A stretch of 64,000 bases of DNA from Pyrobaculum islandicum DSM 4184 (GTDB taxonomy: Archaea > Thermoproteota > Thermoprotei > Thermoproteales > Thermoproteaceae): contig NC_008701.1 of NCBI RefSeq assembly GCF_000015205.1, positions 186,001-250,000 on the forward strand, in the 5' to 3' direction. Under the pieces are notes generated by a model. That model did not search any database, was not told the origin of the DNA, and saw nothing but the letters and a program-made list of their open reading frames with translations. A program made the translations under genes and the position numbers. Shown in pieces: positions 25,332 to 35,534 of the stretch (the first letter of the stretch is position 1; each line of letters starts with the position of its first letter).

Positions 25332-26051
25332 TTAGTTAGTGAAGATGCCGTAGTTCTTTATCACCACTTTTCCCAGGGCGGCGGCTAGTTTAGCTATCTG
25401 CTGGAGGTGGCTTGGGGGTGGGTTGCAGTGTTGTCTACACCACTGGGGATCTCTTGGGTCTGTGGTGGGTGGGCCGAGGAGCGGCTGTATCACTACCGTG
25501 ACCTCGGTCTCCGCTAGGGCGTTGCTCACCTCCTCTATCCTTTTTGCGTAGGTCTCTAGGGGGAGGTTCGCGGCGGGGATTCTGAGCTCGATGGGGATTT
25601 TTCTACTTGAGGCGGTTTTTAGGGAGGTGAGGAAGTTCTGCCACAGCTGTTGCCAGTGTGGAACGCCGTACATCTGGTCTGGTATTTTTAGGTCTGTGGC
25701 TAGGTGGTCTACCTCGTCTATGACTTTTTCTAGGGCTTTGGTGAGGGTGGCGTTGGTGTTGAGGCTTCTGGCCACGCCGGCTTCCCTAGCCCTTTTGAAG
25801 AGGTGTCTCAGCTCCTCCGCCTGTAGCAGGGGCTCTCCGCCTGTGACGTGTAGATAGTCTATGTAGGGCTTGGCGCGGGCGAGCTCGCCCAGGAGCCTCT
25901 CCACGTCTAGCTCGCCGCAGTTCTGCCGCTCGGCTATCCTCCAGTTGTGGCAGAATGGGCATCTTAGGTTGCACCCGCAGAGCCAGAGGGTGAAGGTCAC
26001 TGCGCCGTGGACGTCGACTGTGGATATGCCCTTCCAGCCGGCGGCCAGCAT
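25332..26051 (-). CDS. nrdG: Anaerobic ribonucleotide reductase activating protein (radical SAM)
   Basis: A 239-residue radical SAM activase that uses a [4Fe-4S] cluster and SAM to place a glycyl radical on NrdD. The cluster motif is CGCNLRCPFCHNW, followed by HVTGGEPLL (SAM-binding GGE). The ATG at 26051 shares one base with the nrdD stop (TAATG), so the two are coupled; a longer frame upstream would lie inside nrdD. Length is greater than bacterial NrdG (about 155 aa) and typical of archaeal forms. Confidence 0.93.
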   Translation of the reverse strand: MLAAGWKGISTVDVHGAVTFTLWLCGCNLRCPFCHNWRIAERQNCGELDVERLLGELARAKPYIDYLHVTGGEPLLQAEELRHLFKRAREAGVARSLNTNATLTKALEKVIDEVDHLATDLKIPDQMYGVPHWQQLWQNFLTSLKTASSRKIPIELRIPAANLPLETYAKRIEEVSNALAETEVTVVIQPLLGPPTTDPRDPQWCRQHCNPPPSHLQQIAKLAAALGKVVIKNYGIFTN

Positions 26052-27871
26052 TAGTAATGCCTCCTGAGCCAGAACTCCCTCCTCCTGTATGGGTTCCAGT
26101 TCTTGAGAGGTCTGTAGTAGCCGATTATGCGGCTCCACACCTCCACGCCCTCGTAGCCGCAGGAGGGGCACCTCTTGTAGAGCCCGGTGTAGGTTCTGCC
26201 GCAGCGGGGGCAGTGGGTCTGGGCTGGGGTGAAGCTCCAGTAGACCACCTCCGTCTCTGTTATCCTCCTGGCTAGCTTGGCCAAGGCCTCGGGGTCAGGC
26301 TCCTCCCCTAGGAATATGTGCATCATGACGCCGCCGGTGAACTCCCTCTGCACCTTGGCCTCCACCTCCACCCTCTCCCACAGCTCCATGGGGGCGTAGT
26401 AGGGGGCTACGGAGGTGCTGTATATGAGGTCTGGGAGGTACTGCGCCAGCTCTGGGTACCTCCTGGCGTCTTTAATCGCCAGCTTGGCGGCGGCGCTCTC
26501 CCCCGGCACCTCCTCCACGTTCCAGGGCGTTCCCTCCTCCGACATCCACTCCCTAGCTTTCTTTACGGCGAAGGACACCATCTTCTTCATTAGGTCGGCC
26601 GCGGCTGCCCAATCTCTGTGGGAGCCCTCTGTCCAAAGGTCGGGCTTGCCCATGTATATGGCGGCGGCCTCCGGGAGGCCTATTATGCCTATGGTGTTGA
26701 AATGCGACGTGGGGAACTCGGGCAGATACCTCCTGACGAAGCTGTACATCTCCGTCTTGAGGAGCTTGACGTACCTCTCCCTGAGCCAGTCCAAGCCCCT
26801 CTTGACAAGCTCCAGCCTCTCTTCGTAGAGCTCCCAGAACCTCCCGTCGTCTCCTCTGGCGTCGAGGGCTATGCGGGGGAGGTTGACGTCTATAACGCCG
26901 ACTGACCCCGTGACGTCGGGGAGGGCCCAGACGCCGCCGAACCTCTGCTTCTCCATGCGGCTCCAGAGATCCTCAGTCGCCAGCTTCACATCTCTCTTGA
27001 GGGAGATGCGTGCCCCTCTGGCGTACATGAGCTCGTTCCTGTCTATGTTTATCCTGCAACACATGGCGAAGGACCCGTCTGGGTCGACAACCCTTGTGTT
27101 AAGCCAGTAGAAGCTCCCCCTCTTCGCGGCGGTGGTGAAGACCGCCTCGAAGATCTCCGGGTCTTCCCAGAGCCAGGTGGCGGTGGTCATGAGCGTAGGT
27201 ATGGGGAAGGTGAAGGGCTTCCCCTCGGCGTCTCCCTCCTTTAGAACTGAAGCTAGGGCTTTTAGGAAGAGCTTAGCCTCCTCCTCGTAGACGCCAAGCG
27301 GCTCGACCTCTTTTCCGTCGTACACAGCGCGGTCGCCGTCCAACATCTTCCTCGGCGCGTTCATCGTCACTGTGAAGTTGGTGAAGGGCGTCTGGAACCC
27401 CACCCTGCTTGGGTAGTTTAGGTTGTAGACGAGCCTCTGGACGCTCTGCCTCACCGCCTTGAAGTCCAGCTTGTCGTTTCTGATGAAGGGCCCGGCGTAC
27501 CACTCAACGCTTGAGAAGGCTTGGGCCCCCGTGAAGTAGTGCTGCGCCGTGGAGAGGAAGTTGGCCACGTGGTCTACGAAGGTGTCGAGGTGCCGCGCCG
27601 GCCGCGAGGCGATTATCGGCGTGACCAACCCCTGCTTCAACAGCCTACTTATCGAGTGGCCAGAGCAGTAGGGCAGGTAGGCCGAGTAGGGGAGCTTGTG
27701 TACATAGATAAGCCCCTCCTGGTGCGCCTCGGCTACCTCGGCGGGTAGATCCACGGGCATGTGCTCCTCCAGTAGGTAGGAGAAAAAGCCGGTTGGGCTT
27801 GGGTACCTATTCGCGTTTTCATTCACCTCCAGGGAGTTCCAAGCCAGGTACTTCTGGATCACCTCCTGCAT
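26051..27871 (-). CDS. nrdD: Anaerobic (class III) ribonucleoside-triphosphate reductase
   Basis: A 606-residue oxygen-sensitive enzyme that makes deoxyribonucleotides. Evidence: LPYCSGHS and FAMCCRIN with the active-site cysteines, a C-terminal zinc site (CPRCGRTYTG and CPSCGYEG), and the glycyl-radical segment SRIIGYYRPL near the end. There is no N-terminal ATP-cone, since the sequence goes directly into the catalytic barrel, so allosteric activity control by that domain is absent. A TATA-like AAATAAATATGG at about 27891-27902 lies 20-30 nt before the ATG. Confidence 0.96.
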   Translation of the reverse strand: MQEVIQKYLAWNSLEVNENANRYPSPTGFFSYLLEEHMPVDLPAEVAEAHQEGLIYVHKLPYSAYLPYCSGHSISRLLKQGLVTPIIASRPARHLDTFVDHVANFLSTAQHYFTGAQAFSSVEWYAGPFIRNDKLDFKAVRQSVQRLVYNLNYPSRVGFQTPFTNFTVTMNAPRKMLDGDRAVYDGKEVEPLGVYEEEAKLFLKALASVLKEGDAEGKPFTFPIPTLMTTATWLWEDPEIFEAVFTTAAKRGSFYWLNTRVVDPDGSFAMCCRINIDRNELMYARGARISLKRDVKLATEDLWSRMEKQRFGGVWALPDVTGSVGVIDVNLPRIALDARGDDGRFWELYEERLELVKRGLDWLRERYVKLLKTEMYSFVRRYLPEFPTSHFNTIGIIGLPEAAAIYMGKPDLWTEGSHRDWAAAADLMKKMVSFAVKKAREWMSEEGTPWNVEEVPGESAAAKLAIKDARRYPELAQYLPDLIYSTSVAPYYAPMELWERVEVEAKVQREFTGGVMMHIFLGEEPDPEALAKLARRITETEVVYWSFTPAQTHCPRCGRTYTGLYKRCPSCGYEGVEVWSRIIGYYRPLKNWNPYRRREFWLRRHY

Positions 27872-27878
27872 AAATAAG

Positions 27879-27892
27879 GGACAAATTTCCCA
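27879..27892 (-). promoter_or_regulatory. Dyad between nrdD TATA box and start
   Basis: The minus strand reads GGGAAATTTGTCCC, with GGGA/TCCC arms, immediately downstream of the nrdD TATA box. It could be an operator; a chance short dyad is possible. Confidence 0.25.
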
Positions 27893-27982
27893 TATTTATT
27901 TCTTACGTTTAAAATAAGTTGATACGCTGGATCGAAATTTTCAGCCTACTCCGGCGGAGGCGAAAAGGGGGTTAAGAACCCG

Positions 27983-30031
27983 TTACCCCCAGACCTGTGT
28001 GTAGGACACGCCGTACCACCTCCTGTAGTAGTAGTCGGCTACCTTGGTGAAGTTTACGTCTCTGAAGAGGTCTGGGTAGAGCTTTGTGGCTGTCCACAAC
28101 ACCGAGAGGGCGGTGTCTGGCGTGTACTCCGAGAGGATGGGCTTTTTGTATACTCTGCCGTTTTTCACGGCGTTTACCCCGCGGTATACCGGGTTGTTCA
28201 AGACGGCAGACTCGTTGTATCTCGCCTGCCAGGCGATGATTATCACGTCTGGGTTCCACTTAAGTATCCGCTCGGGGTCCACCTTCACGGTGCTCATGGT
28301 GGGGTAGTCGGCCGCGGCTACGTTTACCCCGCCCGCCAGCTCTATGTTTTGGCTAAAGAGGGAGGCGCCTCCCGCCACCGTCAGCGGGTCTACCCAGAGG
28401 TATAGGACCCTCGCCTTTTCTCTCACCGACGCGGTTCTGTTGGCGACAAACTTCACTATGTCCTCCATGTCGTTGACGATCTGTCTAGCCCTGGGCAATC
28501 TGTCGAAGACCACGCCGTATAGCCAGACGAGCCTCTCGGCGTCTGTGAAGTTGTTAACCACCACCTGTACCAGGGTTAGGTTAGCCCTCTGCATTGTTCT
28601 TATATCGTCGGGGTTTACCACCCAGTTAAACACCACCTGCGGCTTCAGCTGGACAAGAGCTTCGACGTTTACCTTGAAGCGATCTCCAGGCGTCGGCAGA
28701 TTTACCACGGCGGGGAAAGCCGCCTTCATCAGAGGGGCGAAGACGCCTTGGACAGCGTCTCTCCCCACGGCGACGAGCCTAGAGGTGACGTTGAAGGCGA
28801 TGGGGAGTTGATATGTGACAAAGGTGGCGAACCTCTCCACCCTGCTGGGGATCTTCACCACGTTCCCCGCCAGGTCTACCACCTCCTTCCAGTTTATGTT
28901 GTACACGGCGTAGGCCTGCGGCGGGATAGACACGCCGTACATATCTCCTAGGCGCTTTAGATCTCCCCGCCAGTCAAAGGCGTAGACGTCGGGGTAGAGC
29001 ACCTCCGCGATGTACTCCCTGCCGACTACGCCCCGGGGCCCCCAGTTGAGTATATCCCCTATCTTAGACCCCCAGGGGACTAGGTATATCTCGCCGTTTT
29101 TATACGCCTTTAAGACGCGCCACCTCTCGTCTGACCTGATCTTGTCGAATATCCTCCCGGCGTCTTCCGCCGATGCCGCTATTAAAACCACGTCGGGGTC
29201 CCACCTCATCAACGTCTCCATGTCTATCTTAGGCCAGGCCTGGTTTGGGAACTGCTCCAACGCCACGTTTACAGCGCCGGCCTCAACCAACGCCATGCCG
29301 AAGGACGAGTTGGCGGCTAAAGACAGCGGGCCGCCGGCCAGTATGCTACTGCCGAAGATCAACACAGCCCTCTTCCTCTCCTTTATCTTCGCCGCCCCGG
29401 CCCCCAGCTCTTCAAACCTCTTGGCCATAAAGGCCTTCAGCTCCCTCGCCTTATCCACAGCCCCCGTGAGGTTGCCCAATACCTCCACAGCCTTCAACTC
29501 GTCTGGAGTCCCCCGCATAAACAACGCCACCACCGGGACGCCCGCCTCCTCAAGTCTCTTTATCACCTCGTCTGCTTTTCCATAGCCGTAGTCTGTCACC
29601 ACCACGTCAGGCTTGAGAGCCACCACCGCCTCCACGTTAACACCGCCGAATAGATCCCCAACCACCGGCTTCTTCCTCACCTCCGGCGGCAGATACTCGT
29701 CGGCGTCTACGTATCTCCCGATGCCGACGATCTTATCCCCAGCCCCCAACGCCACTAACACCTCTGCCCAGTAGGAGTTGAGCACCACGATCCTCTCGGG
29801 AGGCTTAGGAAGCACAATCCTCTTACCTCGGAAATCAACGACGACGATCTGCCGGGAGACCGCCGGGGTCTGAGTAGGCGGTTGCGTAGCGACGGCCGTG
29901 GGAGAAGCCGTAGGCGAGACAGCCGCCGTAGGCGCCGTCTGAGCGGGGGACGGCCCCTTTGGCAAAAGGAGGTATACTGCGGCAATAGCCGCCAGTATTA
30001 CCACCAATAGGGAAATTATTTTCCATTTCAT
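27983..30031 (-). CDS. Double-headed substrate-binding protein (two FepB/BtuF-like domains)
   Basis: A 682-residue surface protein. An N-terminal anchor helix (IISLLVVILAAIAAVYLLL) is followed by an Ala/Thr/Pro-rich linker and two class III binding domains in tandem. The first starts at VVDFRGKRIVLPKPPERIV (about residue 68) and the second at VVDLAGNVVKIPSRVERFA (about residue 388). Each domain ends with the usual NGRVY/NGEIY strand and a tyrosine-rich tail. Ordinary binding proteins of this class have one such unit. It lies downstream of the cobN-like gene with its own promoter and no permease beside it, so it probably shares the permease at 41694. The ligand is unknown; corrinoid, heme or another metal chelate is inferred from context. 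Confidence 0.88.
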   Translation of the reverse strand: MKWKIISLLVVILAAIAAVYLLLPKGPSPAQTAPTAAVSPTASPTAVATQPPTQTPAVSRQIVVVDFRGKRIVLPKPPERIVVLNSYWAEVLVALGAGDKIVGIGRYVDADEYLPPEVRKKPVVGDLFGGVNVEAVVALKPDVVVTDYGYGKADEVIKRLEEAGVPVVALFMRGTPDELKAVEVLGNLTGAVDKARELKAFMAKRFEELGAGAAKIKERKRAVLIFGSSILAGGPLSLAANSSFGMALVEAGAVNVALEQFPNQAWPKIDMETLMRWDPDVVLIAASAEDAGRIFDKIRSDERWRVLKAYKNGEIYLVPWGSKIGDILNWGPRGVVGREYIAEVLYPDVYAFDWRGDLKRLGDMYGVSIPPQAYAVYNINWKEVVDLAGNVVKIPSRVERFATFVTYQLPIAFNVTSRLVAVGRDAVQGVFAPLMKAAFPAVVNLPTPGDRFKVNVEALVQLKPQVVFNWVVNPDDIRTMQRANLTLVQVVVNNFTDAERLVWLYGVVFDRLPRARQIVNDMEDIVKFVANRTASVREKARVLYLWVDPLTVAGGASLFSQNIELAGGVNVAAADYPTMSTVKVDPERILKWNPDVIIIAWQARYNESAVLNNPVYRGVNAVKNGRVYKKPILSEYTPDTALSVLWTATKLYPDLFRDVNFTKVADYYYRRWYGVSYTQVWG

Positions 30032-30050
30032 ACGACTATGATAATAATAC

Positions 30051-30064
30051 GTTTTAAGTATTAC
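30051..30064 (-). promoter_or_regulatory. Promoter of the double binding protein (shared box)
   Basis: The minus strand reads GTAATACTTAAAAC, centred 26 nt before the ATG at 30031 and overlapping the 3' end of the cobN-like gene. It contains the same AATACTTAAA as the promoters at 18226 and 39451. Confidence 0.55.
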
Positions 30065-33000
30065 TCCTCTAATATGCCCTCTAGCTCTTCTGCAATTTTT
30101 CTAATTTCTTCGTCGCCTTCCCAGTAGCCTCTTCTGTGGGCTTCCTCTAGCCGTTTTATAATTTCATAAAGCGCCCATGGGTTTACTGTTTTGATTCGTT
30201 CTCTCATCTCAATATTTTTTACATACATCTCAGCTATTTGACGCCAGAACCATCTATCCACCGTGCCTGTTAACGCGGCATGCCCTAGCACATATTCCAC
30301 CCTCTTGGCGATCTCCCGCGCCCCGTCGTAGCCGTGTTTAAGCATCTCCTCAGCCCACTTGGGGTTTAGTAATCTTGTCCTTAGGGCGAAGTCTACCGCC
30401 TCTTCTACCGTCCTAATTCTCATCTTTTCTCCAGTGGCGTCTACCCAATAGGCCTCCACCCTCCTTCCGGCTAGAGTCTCCACGGCTTTTTTAAGCCCGC
30501 CGAGAAATTCGTAGTAGTGGTCTAGGTCGGCTATGTCGTACTCCGTAGCGCTTCTCACTTGGCTCACCACCTCTACCTTCTTAAGGAGCTGTACGAAAAG
30601 CTCTCTCATAGCTTCGCCGTGGATATCATCGCCGTATCCATACATCATGTCTCCCACGTACACCTCGACGAGCTCCCCCTCGTTTTTCCAACTAGAGCTC
30701 TCTATAAACTCGGGGAGACGGGTGCCGTATGTCCCCGGCTTAGGGCCAAATATCCTAGTGATGCGGCCTATTTCAAGGTAGTGTTTTCTCACGTAGTTCA
30801 TCTCAAGCGGTTCATCTAAGCTGGCAACTAGCTTCACCGCTCTATCTATGAGAGAGATGAGGTTGGGAAACATGTCGCGGAAGAAACCGCAGATTGTTAC
30901 AACCACGTCTATCCTCGGCCTCCCGAGCTCCTCCAGAGGAATAGGCTCAAGCTCGGGGGCCCAAGGTCCGTGTTTTCTCACAAGTCTCACGCCTAAGAGC
31001 TGTAAGATTTGGCCTACCGTCTCGCCTCTGGTCTGCGCAGTTTCAAAGCCCCATAGGACGACAGCGACACTCTCTGGGTAACGTCCGTACTTCTCCCTAT
31101 ACCTCTTTACCAACTCCTCGGCGAGGTTTATCCCGCGTATATACGCGGCTTTCGTAGGTATAAGCCTGGGGTCGAAGGCGTAGCCGTGGGAGCCTGTGGG
31201 GAAAACCTCTGGCGTTCTCAACGGCTCTCCGGCGACTCTAGGCTCTACATATCTCCCATCTAAGGCCTTTAGTAAAGAGGACACTTCGTCAGACTCTAGA
31301 ATTCTCTTGGCTAAATCACGTACATATCTAAACACCTCCTCGGCCTCTCTCCTCCTCTTTTTGAAATACTTAGCCGGGTCTCCCCCCGAGAGAGCTTCTT
31401 TAATCATCCTTCTCGCCTCCTCCTCCGCCTCTACAAGCAACCTCCCCCCTCCCGCCTTCTCTACTCCGTCGTAGTTGACCCCCCTCTCCTCTAGAATTAG
31501 CCTATGTAGCGATGGGACATCCCCCTCTCTCCTAAGGACAAAGGTTATGTAGTTCACTACGTCTTCTACACTCCACCTACTGCCAAAGACGTGGAGGCCC
31601 CGCGGGATCACCGCCCGTTTCATCTCCATTAGGTAGTCGTGTAACCTCTCCAAGTCGCCGCAGGGGAGATTTAGTTTTCTACACTTCTCCTCTATTAACC
31701 TCCTCACGTCTTCTCCCCCCTTCTCGGCCTCCTCTAGGAGCTCCTCAAGCTCCACATATTCGCCGTAGAGATCTGCGTGTGTAAACGGCGGAGTGCCGTG
31801 TGTTATAATATAGGCGTAGCTCCTCCTCTTGGCGATAGTCTTCTCAGACGGGTTTGTCACATGGTAGATGTATATGTGGGGGGTGTCGCCGATGAGAATA
31901 TCAGGCCAACACCTATCCGATAACCCCACCTCTTTCCCTGGCATAAGCTCAAGCGTGCCGTGTGTACCTACATGTATTATTGCGTCTGCCTTAAAGACCT
32001 CTTTAATCCAGTAGTAGAAGGCCAAGTACTGGTGGTGAGGCGGGATGTCCTTTGAGTGATACAGTTTAGATGGATCTTCGTGGAAGCCTCTGGGGGGTTG
32101 CACGCCGATGAAGACGTTGTCGAGTACTACGCCGGGGATTAAAAAGCTGTCCCCCTCTACGTTTACACCGCCTGGGGGCTCGCCCCACGTTTTTATAACC
32201 TCGTCTCTGTTGGCCAGTGTGTTGAACCACCTTAAGTATTCAGACACCGGCAACTTTGGCACATCGCCATGGCTTCCCCACTGCGGCGAGTTGACTAAAA
32301 ACCTCTCTGCTATAAGACGTCGAAGCTCCTCTTTATCTAACGCCCGGGTCCTATAGCCGGCTTCTCTCAACGCCTTTAGAATTACAGCAAGGCTAGCCAA
32401 AGTGTCTAAATATGCGGCATTGCCCACATTATGCTCCCCCGGTGGGTAGTTGTATATCACAATCGCCACCCTCCTCTCTGAGGGGGGCTTCTGCCTGAGC
32501 TTTATCCAGTTGGCCACTCTCCTAGCCTTTTTCTTTACTCTCTCCTCTAAGACTACCATTTCTGCATATATGCTGTCGTCTAAACCCGCCGAGATAATAG
32601 GCTCTATTGCCCCATCTATCTCCGGCAGGGCGACGCCCCCTACAACTTCCACGGGAGAGAGACCTCTGGGATCTTTCTCCCACTGCGAAATCCTCCGCGT
32701 ATAGGCGACCAGGCCGTTGAAGAGGAGAGAACCCCTTTCTTTAAACAGCTCGCGGGTGGGCTCCGGAGATCCGCCGTAGGGCCCGCCGTTTATGACAAAC
32801 CACTGGAGGTTTATGACGGCGTCTACAGACCTCCCCCCTACGAGGGTGTACTTCCTCAACGCTTCCAGTTGTTTAAGTAGCCCATCTGTGACTCCTCCTG
32901 TCGCAATAAAGGCATTTACGCCGAGTTTCTCCAACTCCTCCTTTAGTTTGAGGGCTACGGGCAGAGTTTCATCGAAGTGCATACCTGCGTAGGTAAATAT

Positions 33001-33624
33001 CAACACTACAGGCCCTTTCGTCTCTGGCGGCTTATATGTAAATCCTATGCCAGGGGTATACACTGCGAATTCTCCCACTAGCTTAGGCTCGCCGTATTTT
33101 ACCCCTGCGCCGAAATACTCGGCGAGAATAAGCTTGAACAAATTAGCTAAGTTTTCCCTACCCCAGTAGGCCCAGTATTTCGTGGCCCAGATCCAATTTC
33201 TTAGATGTCTCAACGGCCCCACTGGCAACACCCTGCCCGCAGTTTCTACGGCGGATAACACCTTGGAGATCTTTGAGAAGTCTACGCGGTCTGTGTCGAA
33301 GTCTTGCTCCGGCACTCTCTTCGCTATTTCGACTCCGCTGAAGCCTCCAAGTCTTAAAAGCGCAAGTGTTCCAGGCGAGCCGCCCACCAATGGGATGACT
33401 ACTTTAGCTCTGCTTTTCTCCACGGCATTTATAAGCTCCCTAGGCGCACCCCCTCTCACGTCTATTAAGATAACGTCGGCGTTTTCAACAGCGGCATAGT
33501 CCACAGAGCTGTGTATATAGTAGGTCTGTAGCTCTATGGATACGCCGGCCTCTGCCTCTACTTCCTTCGCCGCGTCAAAAAGCGTACGAAGGGAGGGCTT
33601 GGTGGAGATAATTACTATCTTCAC
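30061..33624 (-). CDS. CobN/ChlH-type metal-chelatase large subunit
   Basis: A 1187-residue protein of the CobN/BchH family, the porphyrin- or corrinoid-binding subunit that inserts cobalt or magnesium with ATP hydrolysis by a ChlI/ChlD-type motor. Family segments visible include [21 protein letters not shown] (about residue 560), [68 protein letters not shown] and [11 protein letters not shown]. Length is normal. It overlaps the ChlI-ChlD gene by 4 nt in one operon with a split paralogue. The gene for the third subunit type is the fused ChlI-ChlD. Whether it serves cobalt, nickel or another metal cannot be read from sequence. Confidence 0.93.
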   Translation of the reverse strand: MKIVIISTKPSLRTLFDAAKEVEAEAGVSIELQTYYIHSSVDYAAVENADVILIDVRGGAPRELINAVEKSRAKVVIPLVGGSPGTLALLRLGGFSGVEIAKRVPEQDFDTDRVDFSKISKVLSAVETAGRVLPVGPLRHLRNWIWATKYWAYWGRENLANLFKLILAEYFGAGVKYGEPKLVGEFAVYTPGIGFTYKPPETKGPVVLIFTYAGMHFDETLPVALKLKEELEKLGVNAFIATGGVTDGLLKQLEALRKYTLVGGRSVDAVINLQWFVINGGPYGGSPEPTRELFKERGSLLFNGLVAYTRRISQWEKDPRGLSPVEVVGGVALPEIDGAIEPIISAGLDDSIYAEMVVLEERVKKKARRVANWIKLRQKPPSERRVAIVIYNYPPGEHNVGNAAYLDTLASLAVILKALREAGYRTRALDKEELRRLIAERFLVNSPQWGSHGDVPKLPVSEYLRWFNTLANRDEVIKTWGEPPGGVNVEGDSFLIPGVVLDNVFIGVQPPRGFHEDPSKLYHSKDIPPHHQYLAFYYWIKEVFKADAIIHVGTHGTLELMPGKEVGLSDRCWPDILIGDTPHIYIYHVTNPSEKTIAKRRSYAYIITHGTPPFTHADLYGEYVELEELLEEAEKGGEDVRRLIEEKCRKLNLPCGDLERLHDYLMEMKRAVIPRGLHVFGSRWSVEDVVNYITFVLRREGDVPSLHRLILEERGVNYDGVEKAGGGRLLVEAEEEARRMIKEALSGGDPAKYFKKRRREAEEVFRYVRDLAKRILESDEVSSLLKALDGRYVEPRVAGEPLRTPEVFPTGSHGYAFDPRLIPTKAAYIRGINLAEELVKRYREKYGRYPESVAVVLWGFETAQTRGETVGQILQLLGVRLVRKHGPWAPELEPIPLEELGRPRIDVVVTICGFFRDMFPNLISLIDRAVKLVASLDEPLEMNYVRKHYLEIGRITRIFGPKPGTYGTRLPEFIESSSWKNEGELVEVYVGDMMYGYGDDIHGEAMRELFVQLLKKVEVVSQVRSATEYDIADLDHYYEFLGGLKKAVETLAGRRVEAYWVDATGEKMRIRTVEEAVDFALRTRLLNPKWAEEMLKHGYDGAREIAKRVEYVLGHAALTGTVDRWFWRQIAEMYVKNIEMRERIKTVNPWALYEIIKRLEEAHRRGYWEGDEEIRKIAEELEGILEE

Positions 33625-35534
33625 ACCTCTACTACCTTGGCCGAGGTGATGCTCGCTATTAGGTCTATGTAGGTGGGGGCTGGGTCGAAGCCTCTGCCTC
33701 TGGTGGCGTATATCTCCAGCTCCACACCCGCCTTCTTTAACAGGTGGGAGAGCCTCTCCAGATCCTCTCTTACGTTTCTATACAGTGGGACGTTGGCTTT
33801 GCCGTCTGTTATCAAGACCCCCACCACCTTGGCGTCTCTGTATTTAGCCCTGAAGCTTTTGGCTATCCTATAGAGGGTCTCCAGGGCGTGGGGCAACGGC
33901 GTTCTGCCGCCGGTGGGTACTGCGGATAAGGCGGCGAGGATCTCCTCGTATTTCCTCACGGGGGGCACCACCACCTGGGCTCCGCCTCCTCTGAAGACGA
34001 TCAACGAGATGTACTCCCTCCCCCTGTAGGAGGACTCCGCTAGCTTTCTCACTAGCCCCTTCGCCACCGCTATCCTCCTCAAGGCGGCCATGCTCCCACT
34101 TGAGTCAAGCAGGACGACGCGGAGGACGGGCACTCTAGCTCTTCTTACGTTTATCCTAAGATCCTCATTATCTACGGCCAAGGGGAGGCCGGCGCCTAGC
34201 CTTCTGAGCGCTGCGGCTGTCAACGTCGCGGTGATGTGTATATCCACCGCCTCCCCCCTTGGGATCGCGTAGGTTGTAACTACGCCGTGGCTCCCGCCGA
34301 TTTTAAGCTCGTAGGCTCTCCTAGCCCGCCTCCCGCCGCCCCCCTCCTCCTCCCCCCTAAGGCGGACGGGCGTCTCCCGGGGCTCGTAGGGGGGCTTCTC
34401 CTCGCCGAACTGCTTCCCCCCGCCTCCCCTCCCGCCGCCTGCCTCTCCCCCTCCCTGTCCCCCTCCGCCTCCCTGCGGCCCTCTGTCGCCTCCGCCGTCG
34501 TTCTGCTGGGGAGATGGCGGAGGGCTTGCGGGAGGCGGGGGAGGCGGCTCGAAGGGTGTTGCCTTGAGGCGGTGGGGTAGGGCGAGCTCCATGGCCTTTT
34601 TCACGTCGTCTAGGTTGACCTTGAGGCGGCCGTCGAGGGCGGCTATGGCCTTGGCTGTTCTAACGACCGTAATCTCTGCCCTGTGGCTTCTGATCTTTAG
34701 GTCTGTTATAGTCTTGACTATGAACTTCATGAGGTCTTCGTCTATTTGGACGTCGTTGACGATCTGTCTAGCTCTAGATATAGCCTCCCTAAGCCTGTTC
34801 TGCTCGGGCTCCCACTTTCTGTAGAAGGCTGTTGGGTCTCTGTTGAACTCCTCGACCCTCCTGATTATCTCTATCCTCTCCTCCGGGTTCATGGAGGCCT
34901 CCACCTTCACATATAGGCCGAATCTGTCCAACAGCTGGGGCCTAAGCTCGCCCTCCTCTGGGTTCATACTACCGATTAATATGAATCGGGCTGGGTGTTT
35001 CACGGATATGCCCTCTCTCTCCACGATGTTCCAGCCCATCGCCGCAGCGTCTAACAAGACGTCTATTATGTAGTCGTCTAGTAGGTTTACCTCGTCTATA
35101 TACAGTATGTTTCGGTTAGCCTCGGCGAGGAGGCCCGGCTGAAGCGCTCTTATCCCCTCGGCGAGCGCCCTCTTTATGTCGAGCGTCCCCACCAACCTAT
35201 CCACTGTGATGCTTAGGGGGAGGTCTATAACGCGCATCTTCCTCTTCGCCACCTTTATCTCGCCTCTTTTCCACTTCAGGTAACACTCGTCGCACATCTC
35301 CGCCGGGTTGTGCGGGTTGCAGCCGAAGGGGCACCCCTCTACCACCTCTATCTCAGGGAGGAGGTCGGCGAGCGCCCTCACCATAGTCGATTTGCCCGTC
35401 CCCTTGTCTCCGGCGAGGAGAACCCCGCCAATGGCGGGGTTTACCGAGACCGCCAATAGAGCCAGCTTGGCCTTTTCCTGGCCTACAATCGCGGCGAAGG
35501 GGTAGACAACCCGGCGTTCCCTCGCCTCCTCCAT
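33621..35534 (-). CDS. Fused ChlI-ChlD (AAA+ and VWA) chelatase motor subunit
   Basis: A 637-residue protein. Residues 1-330 are an AAA+ ATPase (Walker [12 protein letters not shown], Walker [14 protein letters not shown], with a cysteine-rich insert containing [18 protein letters not shown]). A Pro/Gly-rich linker at about 330-395 follows. The C-terminal von Willebrand A domain has a complete metal-ion-dependent adhesion site ([28 protein letters not shown]). The ATG at 35534 shares a base with the TGA of the split cobN 3' half, so the long upstream frame is not needed. It presumably serves both chelatase large subunits in the operon. A 110-bp piece of it (34555-34664) is copied at 24564. 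Confidence 0.93.
   Translation of the reverse strand: MEEARERRVVYPFAAIVGQEKAKLALLAVSVNPAIGGVLLAGDKGTGKSTMVRALADLLPEIEVVEGCPFGCNPHNPAEMCDECYLKWKRGEIKVAKRKMRVIDLPLSITVDRLVGTLDIKRALAEGIRALQPGLLAEANRNILYIDEVNLLDDYIIDVLLDAAAMGWNIVEREGISVKHPARFILIGSMNPEEGELRPQLLDRFGLYVKVEASMNPEERIEIIRRVEEFNRDPTAFYRKWEPEQNRLREAISRARQIVNDVQIDEDLMKFIVKTITDLKIRSHRAEITVVRTAKAIAALDGRLKVNLDDVKKAMELALPHRLKATPFEPPPPPPASPPPSPQQNDGGGDRGPQGGGGGQGGGEAGGGRGGGGKQFGEEKPPYEPRETPVRLRGEEEGGGGRRARRAYELKIGGSHGVVTTYAIPRGEAVDIHITATLTAAALRRLGAGLPLAVDNEDLRINVRRARVPVLRVVLLDSSGSMAALRRIAVAKGLVRKLAESSYRGREYISLIVFRGGGAQVVVPPVRKYEEILAALSAVPTGGRTPLPHALETLYRIAKSFRAKYRDAKVVGVLITDGKANVPLYRNVREDLERLSHLLKKAGVELEIYATRGRGFDPAPTYIDLIASITSAKVVEV
34555..34664 (-). 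repeat. Source copy of the 110-bp duplicated segment
   Basis: A segment inside the ChlI-ChlD gene, identical at 109 of 110 positions to 24564-24673 on the other strand. Here it is part of an intact reading frame at the end of the AAA+ lid, so this is the source and the distant copy is the derivative. Confidence 0.9.

Noticed and set aside
27903-27982. tRNA-like or riboswitch-like element between nrdD and the binding-protein gene
   Set aside because: No cloverleaf, no T-loop motif and no conserved riboswitch core is visible; the stretch is explained by the nrdD promoter and a short 3' tail.
34236-34580. Open frame opposite the ChlI-ChlD linker
   Set aside because: It is the shadow of the Pro/Gly-rich linker of the chelatase motor and has no independent features.
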